Shown: piece after piece, positions 1 through 11,485 of the stretch
Position numbering within the stretch: position 1 is the first letter of the stretch
How the letters are laid out: each line of letters opens with the position of its first letter
Source of the DNA: Marchantia polymorpha subsp. ruderalis
Taxonomy: Eukaryota > Streptophyta > Marchantiopsida > Marchantiales > Marchantiaceae
Direction of reading: 5' to 3'
Assembly: GCA_037833965.1 (NCBI GenBank)
Contig: AP031354.1
Location: 31,536,001 to 31,600,000, forward strand
DNA: 64,000 bases
Made by a program: the position numbers and the translations under genes
Notes under the pieces: generated by a model
The model's database searches: none
What the model was told of the DNA's origin: nothing
Seen by the model: the letters and a program-made list of their open reading frames with translations, nothing else

Positions 1-1938
1 AGGTCTATGCACCGCTATCTTGACATCGTCAAACACAGATACACATGGAAAGACGTTGAGAATTAAAAACACATATTTCTTTACAAATAATCTGTACATG
101 AATATGTAGTTTTCTCCTCAATATTCTTCTCACATACAAGAATGAGATGGCAAGTTTTATTCCCGCAATACGACGTCAGAAAGATGAATAAATAAAGTTG
201 AAGAAGTCCTAACGATAACAGTAAAAGTTGCAAAATGAATGTCGAAGAAGAAAATGCATCATTCCGAACCAATTTTATTATATATTTTCCCCCCTCATAA
301 AAGCGACCAAAAGATGAACGGTTGATATGTGAGAAATAGGTATTATCTTATACTTCTACAGCCACTGCAATAAATGTTAACTAAGTGTTAACTGCAATGC
401 AATAAATGTTAACTGGTGTCATGTCTGGAGCCTAAATATTCGTACTGTCATTCGTAGCGTCTTGGCGTTCTACCTCACCCGACTGCCGTCTCGAGATATT
501 CCCCGGCAGTCTTTTGCGGCACAGGTCTCAAGGACAGAAGGAGCAACGCATGAGCCTTCGCCGTGAACAACAAGCGGGCGAGAATATTCTCCTTGCCGGC
601 AACTCACGGACAAAGTTCCGTCAGTCGAGATATCGCCGACTTGAATTTCTGCCTCTCGCGCATGACCTTTCTCCCTCAGTCACAGCATGCGAATCTCGCA
701 GTGCTGCACCGCACGCAAAATCAGTCCGACGAGTGGCTCGATGATCTCCTCCGCTGCAAACTCAACTGCAGTTCGGATGTGCTCGACGAGCCTTCCCGTC
801 TGTCTGTCCGTCCGTCCGTCGCTAACTCACTCACTAACGTGTCCTCTTCCCCGCCGAGAACCCCTAAACCCAGTGAGTGAACCGCATGTTGTTGAGGTGG
901 GGTGGGGGTGCGGGGGTACCGTGAGATGCGAGGGACGGAAGCAGACGTTGCCGCAGTAGTTGCATTTGCCGGGGTACGTTGGATATCAGAATCGGAAGAA
1001 CCGAAGCCGGTTCCTCGAAGGCAGACAGACCGGGAGGGCTGGGGGGCTGGGGGGGTTTGAGCATACGATCATGGCAGCAGCAGTAGCGTGCAGTCAAAGC
1101 AGAAGCAGAAGCAAAGGCAGAGGAAGATGGAGCAGGCTCTGCGGCGGTGGGACCCGACGATAGGGCCAACCAGCGGCAGCGGATCCTCGGACGAAAAGGG
1201 AGGGGGAGGGGAGGGGTCAGGCGAAAGGGGCACCGAAGCAGCACAACGAACAACCGGCACCACGACCGATCGCTGTGCTCCGATTCCTCCTTCTACGGGC
1301 GACCACCACCACCACCGGAGACTTCATAAGCTCGCCGGGCACGCACTCCAATTCGTCTCCCTCGCCTGCGTGTCGAATGTTCGTCGCAAGCCAGCCAGCG
1401 AGCGAGCGAGAGAGCGAGGCAAGGCAAAGCAAGGCTCAGCAAGGACGCAAGCTCACACAATATCCTGCTGCTGCTGCTGCTGCTAGCTGCCTGACTAGCT
1501 AAGCTCCCTCCGCTGCTGGACGACCGAACGAACGAAGGAAGCACGGGCGGCCCGGGTTTCCAGAAAAGATACAAACTTCCCTCTCTATAGAAGTGGGACA
1601 TTCAGAAGAGAATCGAGTTTCCTGTCTTGTGTGCAATTCGGTGCAATAACCGAAAATCATGCTCAGTAGTACTATTTCATGTCGTTGATGTTCCGCCCCC
1701 CGCCCCCCTTCTCCACCGCCTGAGACATTCCCAAGTTGCAGTTTGTTTCCCAACTCTCCCCTTGTTTCCCGCCCCAGGACGCTTGCAGATTGATCACACC
1801 GTACTGCTCCTACCGTATGCGGAAATCCTACCCCATCGCTTTGCCGACCTCCTGCCTGCCTTTGCGCTCCCATTCTTGCGAGTCCAAGTCACTGGAGTGG
1901 TCTTCTCTGCAGATAAAGAATCTGACATGTTGAATTGG
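1..1938. other. Non-coding upstream region with simple repeats
   Basis: I see no convincing gene here. Positions 1-450 are AT-rich. From about 500 to 1900 the DNA becomes GC-rich and low in complexity: G-runs near 895-920 and 1040-1055, AGC/AGAAGC-type runs at 1075-1120, CCACCACC at 1305-1317, GAGCGAGC at 1398-1412 and a CTG trinucleotide run at about 1464-1484. Several overlapping short reading frames exist on both strands, but they are repetitive and match no family I know. The region is most easily read as promoter and 5' leader of the MFSD12-like gene downstream. Confidence 0.5.
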
Positions 1939-2452
1939 CTGCGCTTCACTGGACACTAGTGTCACTCACTGCCCCGCAGAATTCGAGAGAGCCTGCTGCT
2001 TCCACACACCTGGTATTCCAGGGCGCCATTCGAAGGCAACCCTGCGTCGACCTCGCGTAAATTTTTCGCTCTCTGTGGTCGGTCAAGAGTGCATCAATTG
2101 AGCCAAGGAATGCAGCCTGCCGGACGTAAATCAATGAATTTACGACGTTGCTGAATTTGGAACGACCCGGGCTCGGTTTGAGATTGTGCAGCGGTCTTCC
2201 TGGCTTCCTGCGCTTCACTGGACTCTGGTTTCACTCACTGCCCCACTGAATTCGAGAGAGCCTGCTTCCACACACCTGGCATCCGAAGGCAACCCTGCGT
2301 CGACCTCGCGTAGATTTTTCGCTCTCTGTGGTCAAGAGTGCATCAATTGAGCCAATGAATGCATCCTGTCGGACGTAAATCAATGAATTTACGACGGTGC
2401 TGACTTTGGAACGACCGGGACTCGGTTTGAGATTGCGCAGCGGTCTTCCTGA
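1939..2452. repeat. Imperfect tandem duplication, period about 269 bp
   Basis: Two head-to-tail copies are visible. Both begin with CTGCGCTTCACTGGAC (1939 and 2208) and both end with GCAGCGGTCTTCCTG (near 2200 and 2452). They share long blocks, including the segment with TCGACCTCGCGTA and the one with TGAATTTACGACG. The second copy is shortened by small deletions of about 24 bp in total. The pair lies directly upstream of the MFSD12-like start codon, probably in its promoter or 5' leader. Confidence 0.9.
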
Positions 2453-2622
2453 TTTTGGAATCTGGGCCCCAGCGTCAGTCCAAGCCAGCCCCCCGGTGAG
2501 CTATGCGCAACGAGTATCGGTCGACATCTTGAAACGAAAATTATATTTGGAATTGAAATTATCAGCAAATTCGGCAACAGTGGTCCTGAATTCGTCGCTT
2601 CAATCGCGCACATTTCGCTTCA

Positions 2623-5600
2623 ATGGATGTACAAGAACCTATGGCAACGTCTGCCGCAGTCGCAGGAGCAGGGTGCACGGAGAGCGGGCCGGGGAATTCC
2701 GGCAGCATTCCATCGACCCGTGACTCCGAAACTCCGAAATCCCGTCAAGCCATAGCAGGAGCGCCTTCTTCGAACGATTGCACAGAAGTGCAAATCGAGG
2801 CAGCGACGACAGCCGAAATGAAGCTGTCGCTCTATGGTCCCACAGGCCTCCTGTTACCCCGTAGATCGATCTTGAGCTATGGCACCGGGCACATGCTCAA
2901 TGATCTCACCGCCGCTTGCTGGTTCACCTATCTTCTCATCTTTCTCACCGACGTCGGCTTGTCTCCCCAGTAAGATTCAGTTTTCTTGATTGATTGCCCT
3001 TCGCAAACCTGATGCAGACGCCAGGCAATTGCTGTAATTTGGTCAAGCTGTTCTTTCTGTCGTATTTCCTCTGGCTTTGGCGATGTTTGTGATTCTGGTA
3101 ACTGGTAAGAGGGACAAATTTTGTGACCAAAATTATGTGGAGAGAGTCAGCTGGAACTCTTAGCACAGAATCACCAATGACTATTTTTCTCAACTGTATC
3201 TTTGGTCTTGAACTATGCGTCGCACTCTCATCCAGCGCTGCGTTTAATCTGTGATCGGTAAATTTCTTGATTTTTTCGTGGGTGACAGTTGTCTGTGGGA
3301 TGCTTTTCCAGGCAAGCAGCTACGGTGATGTTATCGGGTCAGGTTGCGGATGGAATTGCAACAATTTTTGTTGGACAGCTGGTGAGTTGGACATTACATG
3401 CGTGGTGCTAAACGGAATTGCATGCATTGTGTCATTTCTGTGACTCCTACATGTGGTTCATGCACAATTGTTGTTGCTTGCAATCATGTGTTCAATGTCA
3501 TAATCGTATTTCTTGGGGATTTTGTACAGATTGACAAATTCGGTCACTTCAAAATATGGCACGCTGGTGGATCTATTTTAGTGGCTCTGTCCTTCTCCTC
3601 CGTCTTTGGAGGTTGTTACGCCTGTGAGCTGCTGGGAACAACGTCTTTTTCTGCAATAACCATCGGTTATAGTACATTTGCTGCAATCTTCAATCTCGGT
3701 TGGGCAGCAACTCAAGTCTCCCACATGTAAGTATGCGGATGATCGTACTCTTAGTGTCAAGTTTGTACATGAAGGACACTCAAACTACCCAAATGTCTGA
3801 TTTCCTGTGTAAATCATTGTGCTTGTCTCGAATTCTTCCCTTGCGATGTGCAAAATACTTCTTCAAATTTTTTTGGGCCGATCATGAAATTAATAAGAGA
3901 TGCAAATTAAATGCTGGAACCCTTCGTTTTGTTTGATTCTTTTCATTATTGCGGAGTTACCACTCTCACAATTTGATATAAATACAGGTCTCTTGTCAAC
4001 TGCATAACGGCTAACGCGACGAGCAGAGTATCGCTCAACAGCTGTAGGAATGCCTTCTCTATGGTAATTATTTCTATGTGTTTGCTCCAGAAGCTCGTCT
4101 ACACAAAGATGTCTGTAATCTTTTTTTGAAGTCTAAGAATGATAAATTGTATCCATTGGCACGTGAGAATGTCAGGATAGACTTGATCACCTTAAGCCGT
4201 TTCCAACACGTCTATTATTCGAGCAAAAAAATTCGTGTTTCACATGTTAGCTTATCATTGAAAGGTGGCAAGCACAGTTCAAGAACTTGGATTTCTAGAT
4301 TTGCATGACCTTGTCAAGATATACACTTATCACTAATTTATTACTGGAAGCGTATTCAGCACACATAATATGTCTACAAGAATCTCTTAAATCAATGCAA
4401 GATGACCTGTTGGAAAGGGGAATGATGCTTACCAACCGTAGTCATTCACCTACACAGTGAGGAGAATATACTGTGTGCTTGTAGCTCTATTCAGTTGGTT
4501 TATGATTATTTCAATACTCGAATGTGCCAGCAAACTGCACAATAACTTTGAAAAAATCTGACCTTTAAAATTTTGCAGGTTGCCAATCTCTGTTTATATG
4601 CGATCGCCTATGTGGTGTTTTGGATGTTTCCTGGAACATCAGCGGAAGGAGTTCATAAACAGGTACTGCATCATTTATTCCTTTACTAAACATGCGAAGT
4701 CATGGCAGAAGTAATGCTCTAATTTTTTGCCCCATTCTTCTGTTCACCCTCTAAGCAAAGTCAAAACAATCGAATACAAAGTTTGTCAGTTTCTTCCAGA
4801 TGAAAGCAGGATGAACTGATAGTTTTGTAGAATCACAGGATTGTGTTGTAACATTGTTTTCTCGAATCCAAGTTTATGATACCCCTGTCTTGGAAACACT
4901 GTTCCTTTTCCGTGGTGACAAGCAAGGAAATCTGTTTGGATGGGTGCTTTTTTTAAGATTTTATTACCCATGTAAACCTCACTATGAGCTCCAGGGTGTG
5001 GAGGTGTAAGACTCTTAGTCCAGTGGTGATCTCGTAGGTCCATTGGGTGTCTGCTGTAGATTTTGGTATTGGTAATGATTTGTTTTTTACCACAAGCACT
5101 ACTGACATTTATCACTTCACCAGTTCCGATGGATCGCATGGATTTCAATCTTCACCGGGAGTTGTTTTGTGATTGTCTTCCTCTTCGGGGTCAAAGAGCC
5201 GAGGTAAAGGTCAAGAACACCAATTCTCCTGTCGTATATCCAACATCAGTCCTTTCATGTGAAACATGCGAATGCAGCAAGCGTGGTTTATTATATCCTC
5301 TGAGATGAGCCCAAGGTCTCATAAGGAAATATCCACCACGTTGGTTTTGCAGATTATATCACCATCATTCGCCAGCAAAGAGCACATTTGCAAAGACAAC
5401 AGTCTCAACATGGTTCAAGAAAATATTGTATTATCAAGTCGCTGTTGTCTACACGCTCACCCGTCTTACCACCAACGTTTCACAGGTTAGTTCATTTATT
5501 TGAAAGACGATGAGTATTTTGTCAATTATTTGTTGTTAAGGGTATAAATGCTGATATTGTTATTGAGCATAGTTTAGAGAGTATACTTCTATCTTTACTT

Positions 5601-7470
5601 TCCTTGCTTCATGCTCATACAACAAAAATGATAGCTCTGTTCACGTTCTTTGTTAATATTAGAAATATCACACGCTGTATCTCGTTTGAAATCTTACAAC
5701 TCTGGTTTGAAACAGGCTCTTCTTTCCTTCTATCTCATTGATGATCTTATGATGGGAGAATCTTCAAAGGCTGTGGTAAGATTACACCGACACAATAGTA
5801 GAGGATTTTTCCCAGTTTACTTTCCTGGTGAACAGGTTATTCCATTGTAAATTTTTGCAAATTTTAGATGCCGTATTGGTGCACGAAATAGAAATTATTG
5901 GAGTCTACTGAAAGGTAAGATTGGTGCTAATTTGAACTTCTGTCTTTTGTATATACCAGATTCCAGCTCTGATATACATCTGCAGTTTCTTGACATCCAT
6001 AGTGCTACAGGTAAGCTGAAATCTAAACAATGTGCTGGTAAATGCTGTCCCAAGCTGCCTTTTGAAGACAGATATTGTCTACTTTCCCTCACCAGTTTAC
6101 TGTGCGAAGGCATAACCGAGCATAGATTTGATTTGATTTGTGAACTGGACACTTCTAATCATTGCGTACATTCTCAAAGCAGGAGCTGCATTGGACTGGT
6201 CATCGGTTGAAAGGAGTTTATGCTGGAGGGGCATGTCTATGGATCTTTTCAGGAGCTGCTTTATACCTCCTTCCTATCGATTTCAAATCTTCAATCTACG
6301 GTTTGGCAGGCATTATCGGGCTAGGAAATGCCTTGATGCTGGTATGTATAGCAGTTGCTCTCTTGGTCAAACTATCATAAAGTATTTCCCTTCATGTATG
6401 AGTCGATATGTGTGGATGAAACATTTCGTTGTTGAAAGTTTATAGTAAACCACATGAAGAATACAAAGCATGTAACTGCTTTTCTCTGAAGCTGCAATGA
6501 TTTCACTTCATGACGTGTGTTATCAATTGCCAAAACAGGTGACGGCGACCAGCATGCAAGGCGTTCTTGTCGGACATGATCTCTCTGGAGTCGCGTTTGT
6601 GTATGGATCTTTAAGCTTCTTGGACAAGTTGACATGTGGGATCGCCTTGTACCTGATTGAGGGACTTAACGGTAAGTTGTTCAGAATCTTAAGCAATTTT
6701 CGTCATTTACAGAACTTTCTTCTAGGCTGCTCCTTATTTGTTAATGCAGTGATCGCGTTGTTGAAATAGGAGTTGCAGTATTTTCTTCTAGGTTTGCCTA
6801 CACGCAGTGTTCGTAGCTTGTGGTTACTGTTGATGAAATCATTTTCTGGCAATCCGTTAAAAAAATTTGGGGTATAACTTTACGTTTTATGTTGTTTTTC
6901 TCGTCAAAAAGTACATGTCCATAGAAGTTGTGGGCAATTAGATGAACCAAAAAGAAACTGGTAGTATTTTCATCTCTTGCACGTATGTCTATGTCTTTCG
7001 CAGATGAAACACGTTCATGTCGCCGAAATGGTTCAGACTTGACTATTAGCTGTAGTGGATCTACCATCAGAACTGCACTGGGACTTGTTCCCAGTGCATG
7101 TGCCCTCGTTGCTGCACTGGTTACTGTGTCGATGAATCTTACAGACACCGATGCAGACACTTCCGTTTTAAGCAAGCCTTTATTAGATGAATCTGCTACT
7201 GGACAAGATCAGGGTGAAACAAGTGCTCTCAGGTTGAACGGGCATTCTTCCGAAGCTGAGGGCAGAAGTAAGGCAAGATCTATTCTGCCCTTTCGTGGTA
7301 GGAGGGGCAGAAACTACGAACTGGTTTCTGGGTCAGACGAAACGGACGAGGGTGACATAGAGAAGAACAAAAGGGAAGAAGATCAGGGCTTTTCTATTTG
7401 GAAACTGCTGGAAATGTCAATGGTGGGTAGGTGGGGATCCATCCGAAGGCCTATGACATGGTTAGAATGA
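2623..7470 (+). CDS. MFSD12-like major facilitator superfamily transporter
   Basis: This is a multi-pass membrane transporter of the MFSD12-like branch of the major facilitator superfamily; the human member imports cysteine into lysosomes and melanosomes, and the plant substrate is unknown. Twelve exons join in phase: 2623-2969, 3312-3381, 3530-3726, 3988-4063, 4579-4662, 5124-5203, 5353-5485, 5716-5775, 5960-6010, 6183-6341, 6539-6671 and 7004-7470, giving 618 residues. The first helix follows SYGTGHMLNDL. The TM2-TM3 loop signature is seen as SGQVADG...GQLIDKFGHFKIWH, and a later family block is LQELHWTGHRLK. About 75 hydrophilic residues precede TM1. The tail after the last helix is about 120 residues and acidic (SDETDEGDIEKNK). 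The last 13 or so residues could be intron read-through, because a GTGGGT donor lies at 7421. The start is the first in-frame ATG; another lies 18 bases downstream. An AATAAA-like signal is at about 8588. Confidence 0.9.
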
Positions 7471-8951
7471 AACATCAGAAACTGCGCCATACATTTCATC
7501 GGTGGTACTGTAACGGTACCAAGCACATTCTTTAACGTTGACATCTCGTCAACACCGTAGGATGCGCAGCGAAACTGTCATATGCTCCGGCCATGGTGTC
7601 GAATCGATCATCCTCTTGATGAAGACAGATGGTTGCTTTAGTAGAGTCTCTTATCTATCTCAGATACAGCCGTAGGAGTCAGGAGACAAGCGAAGACAAC
7701 AACAACACACGAGAAAGAACAATGTACATTTGCAGCAGCAGCTGATGAAGACAGCGTGAACAGAGTGAAGGACAATACCTGGTGACCAGGCAAAACCTCT
7801 GGCAACCAACAGCCCAAAATATTTAAGGAGCGGACCACGTTATTCTACAACAATCAACACTTCGGAGGGTAGGAAGCACAGGACTAACGTACTGAAAGAT
7901 TTACGTTAGCGTTTCACAAAACGTGTTGATTTTCTACCCTGGACGCGTATTACTGTACATGTGTATGATATCAATTCTCACAAGGAAACTATTCTTTTCT
8001 ACTCGCAAGATGACATTACCATGCCGAATGATTCTCAGTTTGTCGTAACTCCTGAATGTAGAATGACGCTCTAAGTGTGTTCAACTGCGCTTTCAGTGAA
8101 GCTTGTCAGTTGGAGTTCCATGTTACTGCCTGTATGTCATCACCTTAAACTCATCGTCGGCTAATTCAACAGCTCTACGCGATACTTTAACCCTGGTGAG
8201 ATCATTCGCTTCATTCAAATGTAGGATGGTATACATTGGCATGGGAACAAACAAACTGTTTATGCTTCATGCTTGGACAGTAAGGCGTCGAGGTTTCAGA
8301 TGGACTCTTTTTTCAGACTGCACAATATGGAAAATTAAGAAAAAGCTTGTGCACGAGCAGTGTCGATATAGCCTGTCTTTACCATTCGGGCTAGGAATTT
8401 TAGCAGGCCTAATGGTTGAGGTCCTTTGTGTGAGTTGAGTTAACTTGTAGTAGAAGCAACCATTTTTATGAACAAAACCCCCATTTCTTCTTGCATACAC
8501 GCTCTTTGAATGTTCAGTGATAACTATCCCCCTCACCATCAGTGTTTACGGCTCCTAATGCAAAGATTTATTGAAATATAACTTCCAAAATAAATTGTCA
8601 TTCTAGGATGAAATGACTAGCCCTCTCTAAAATTGTTTAGATATGCATTATCAAAGTAAGGGTTTTGGGTTTTGGGTATTTAAGGTTAAGAGTACGGGTA
8701 AGCGACCATCGATCCACTGTACAGTACAGAGGTGTGGACGCGCGATGTGAACAATAACGCAGTGTAGGAAGTGTAGTATAGAAGTGTATCAGTATGAGAA
8801 TACAACATTTCCAATAATTTTGCTGGATGCTAAGCACTACATGACATTTTGCTAGAAATTTTCATTGAGTAGTTTACGTCTAGGGATTCTGCTTATCCAC
8901 ATGTTCAATGGATTCAATGAAATGCTTACTGGTTTGTGTCGGGTTCCTCCT
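7471..8951. other. 3' flank of the MFSD12-like gene, no further gene seen
   Basis: This contains the probable 3' UTR and the spacer to the next repeat. Short reading frames on both strands show no family resemblance. Near 8655-8700 there is a GGGTTTTGGGTTTTGGGTA stretch, which is G/T-rich but is not a canonical plant telomere repeat. Confidence 0.5.
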
Positions 8952-8959
8952 CTCCTGAG

Positions 8960-9256
8960 TAGGGTTGGAGGCACAGACTCAAAGGGCATGCCCCAGGGCG
9001 AGGGCACGGGGGCATGCCTCGTTCGGGTTCTTCCATACAGCCATGCCTGTATGTACAAATAAATTAATATGTATTTTCTGGAACTTTTCAACAATTTTAT
9101 TTATAACAATGTTTTATTCTCATAGATGTACATTTTAAAATACGTCAAATGTACGTATTTCAATACGGGTATGCATGGGGGCATGGGGCATGCCCTTTTG
9201 ACCGTGAAATGGGGCATAGGCATGCCTCAAAATATTTTGCTGTACCTCCAACCCTA
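8960..9256. mobile_element. hAT-type MITE (non-autonomous DNA transposon), 297 bp
   Basis: The element starts TAGGGTTGGAGGCACAG and ends with the matching inverted repeat TGTACCTCCAACCCTA. It is flanked on both sides by the same 8-bp sequence CTCCTGAG (8952-8959 and 9257-9264), which is the target-site duplication expected for the hAT superfamily. There is no coding capacity. The interior carries repeated GGGCATGCCCC-like motifs in both orientations, which resemble the subterminal transposase-binding repeats of hAT elements. Confidence 0.9.
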
Positions 9257-9264
9257 CTCCTGAG

Positions 9265-11230
9265 CAATGCCGTGAATTAATGGATTAAGTTGATTTATTG
9301 ATCTTCATGTGCATCTCATGCTCGGATTTACTACGTCCTCGTCCCATTGAGGTACATAAAAACTGGCATCATCATTCTCTAACTTTTATGACAACAATGA
9401 AGAGATTGGCTCTCCTCCAACACCTTTACATGTCTTTACTTTACGCCTCGATATCTTTGGCACAAAACATTGGAGCGATCTATTTCAGTTTTTGCTTCTT
9501 TAAGACTGGCTTCCGTTATTCCTCCACATTTAGACTCTTTCTTGCAATTTTCTTTGTCAAATTATACAGTCAAAATAAGGATTCCTCCATTTCCCAAAAT
9601 ACTTCGTCCAGCTACTCCAAAGATAACTCGTCCCTAATTCTAACCATTGCTGCTGGCACGATTACTTCATTGTTCGATCCTAGACTTTATGGTAAATCTG
9701 CTAGTTGCATCTTTTGATTCGAGCCCATCCACTTTCTCTTAAGTTTCAAGATTATAATTACTCCAATGTCCACATCTTCGGAGTTAACTGAGGTATGGAT
9801 TAACTCTAGTTAGCTTAAGGTTGATTAGAATAATTAGACTCGTTAGATGAGAAAAAATCTATCTTTGATACAAAATTAACGTTGTGAAGTCCAACCTTGT
9901 AGTTACGTGTACATAGTCTGGCTGAGATAAACGAGTCATTCTAATGTTGATTGTATGTTTGCGTTTACTCAGGAATTCCTTGCGGAGCCAATCCTATATT
10001 TGAGTAATCATGAATAATATGTAACATAAAAATTAAGAGAGTAATTCAATGAAATAGAACTCTGAGAAACATCTGAATGGTTATATTTTTTTTATATCAA
10101 AAGTTGCCAATAACTAGATACATTTCATTCCTTGTCTTAGGATATGACGGATAATACTATAAAACATGCATATTGTTAATATGTTGTTTTCAATTAACAC
10201 ATTTAATTTCTATCTATGGATAATTGAAAACGATTATAGATAATCCATTAGAATATGATTATATTTTTATTTTGAATAAAATTTACGTTAGTCATAAATA
10301 ACTAAATAATTACAATATAGAAATAAATTATAACCTGCTCATTACTTTTGTCCATAAGATTATAGATAGCTGGTGAATATAAAAATCCAATTTCACTTGA
10401 TCAAACCTATCACAATTTCTTTTTATTTTACTCAAGTGCTTCACTTTGAAAATTATACTTTTACAAAATATTCTCCAATGAGATGCATTTAAGAACCATT
10501 TCTCTCTTTTCTCCCTCTCATACTGAGTCAATATGTTGACTTCTTTAAATTCATCTACTCTACCGAGAAAGTTCAAGTGAGACTTTTCCACTAATCGTAA
10601 TCTTGCTAATCAAATTTTGCAGCCGATTTCTAAGTCCTAGATTGTTCCTCCAATCCAATTCTACTGTAGTCTTTTTTTGACAACTTTTCAAGGTTGTATC
10701 TCAAATGCCGAGTTATTCTAACCCTATATAGACTAGATTGGGTCCAGGTATCAATCTGCATGTGGATCCCACCGTACACAAAGTTATATGTAAGATCGTG
10801 ACCATAAAAATATGGAAAAGAAAATGGGAATCCACAAATAATGCGAATAAGAAAGGAATAAACCGCCGGACCGTTCTGAAATCGTGGTCTCGAATTACAA
10901 GCGGACAGAATTTCATCATGGAGTTGAAATCAGGCCCGTTCTTGACTGACGAGGCAACTTCGCGGGACAAAACGGTCGCGACAATGAGTCACGTCAGCCA
11001 ATGGCCGAGCACCAAACATGTCATCACGGAGGGCTGTTGCTTCCACCGTGTTCGGGTGACGCGTACCACTGCCCGAAGAGACATTGACCGGGTGCAAGCG
11101 GCAGGAACAATGAGAATCTGCCAACTGGCGACATATGCCCCGGGCTCCTCTAGACCCTTCGCCCAGCCTCCAAAGCCTCCGAGGCCTCGAGAATGCCGGG
11201 ACGCCGCGCCTTTTAATAGCGCTGTGCTGG
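9265..11230. other. AT-rich intergenic region
   Basis: Positions 9750-10700 are strongly AT-rich without a recognisable gene. A 139-codon frame at 9298-9717 is hydrophobic and serine-rich, resembles nothing I know, and lies in AT-rich DNA, so I do not call it a gene. Composition becomes GC-richer from about 10900 towards the BI-1 promoter. Confidence 0.5.
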
Positions 11231-11242
11231 TCCAGTGGGCTC

Positions 11243-11248
11243 TATATA
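11243..11248 (+). promoter_or_regulatory. TATA box of the BI-1 gene
   Basis: TCTATATAGTT sits about 240 bases upstream of the BI-1 start codon in GC-richer DNA. It would place transcription start near 11275 and give a 5' leader of about 210 nt. The assignment rests on motif and spacing only. Confidence 0.6.
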
Positions 11249-11485
11249 GTTAGCCATTTGGATAAAGCCATCGGGAGCAGACAGATCAGGCTCGAGGATC
11301 AGACGCAGGAGTAATTTCAACTCCGTGGCATTTGCGTTCTTTGTTGAAGAGATTTACGAGGAGGAAGGGAGTTCATTCTCGGGGTACCGCATCGAGACTT
11401 TTGGTCAATTTCGATCTATTAGGGAGCGGGAGCGGAAGCGAGCAAGCAAGCAAGCGAGCGGTCGAGGTTGACTTTCACTGTCAAG

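Noticed and set aside
7074..7098. 10-bp-stem palindrome (TGCACTGGGA) in the last MFSD12-like exon
   Set aside because: It lies in coding sequence for a conserved helix region and can be explained by codon choice; it was not counted among the non-coding palindromes.
8655..8690. GGGTTTTGGGTTTTGGG stretch as possible telomeric DNA
   Set aside because: The unit is not the plant TTTAGGG repeat and occurs only about twice.
9298..9717. 139-codon hydrophobic frame in AT-rich DNA
   Set aside because: Composition follows the local base bias; no domain, splice partners or conserved motif.
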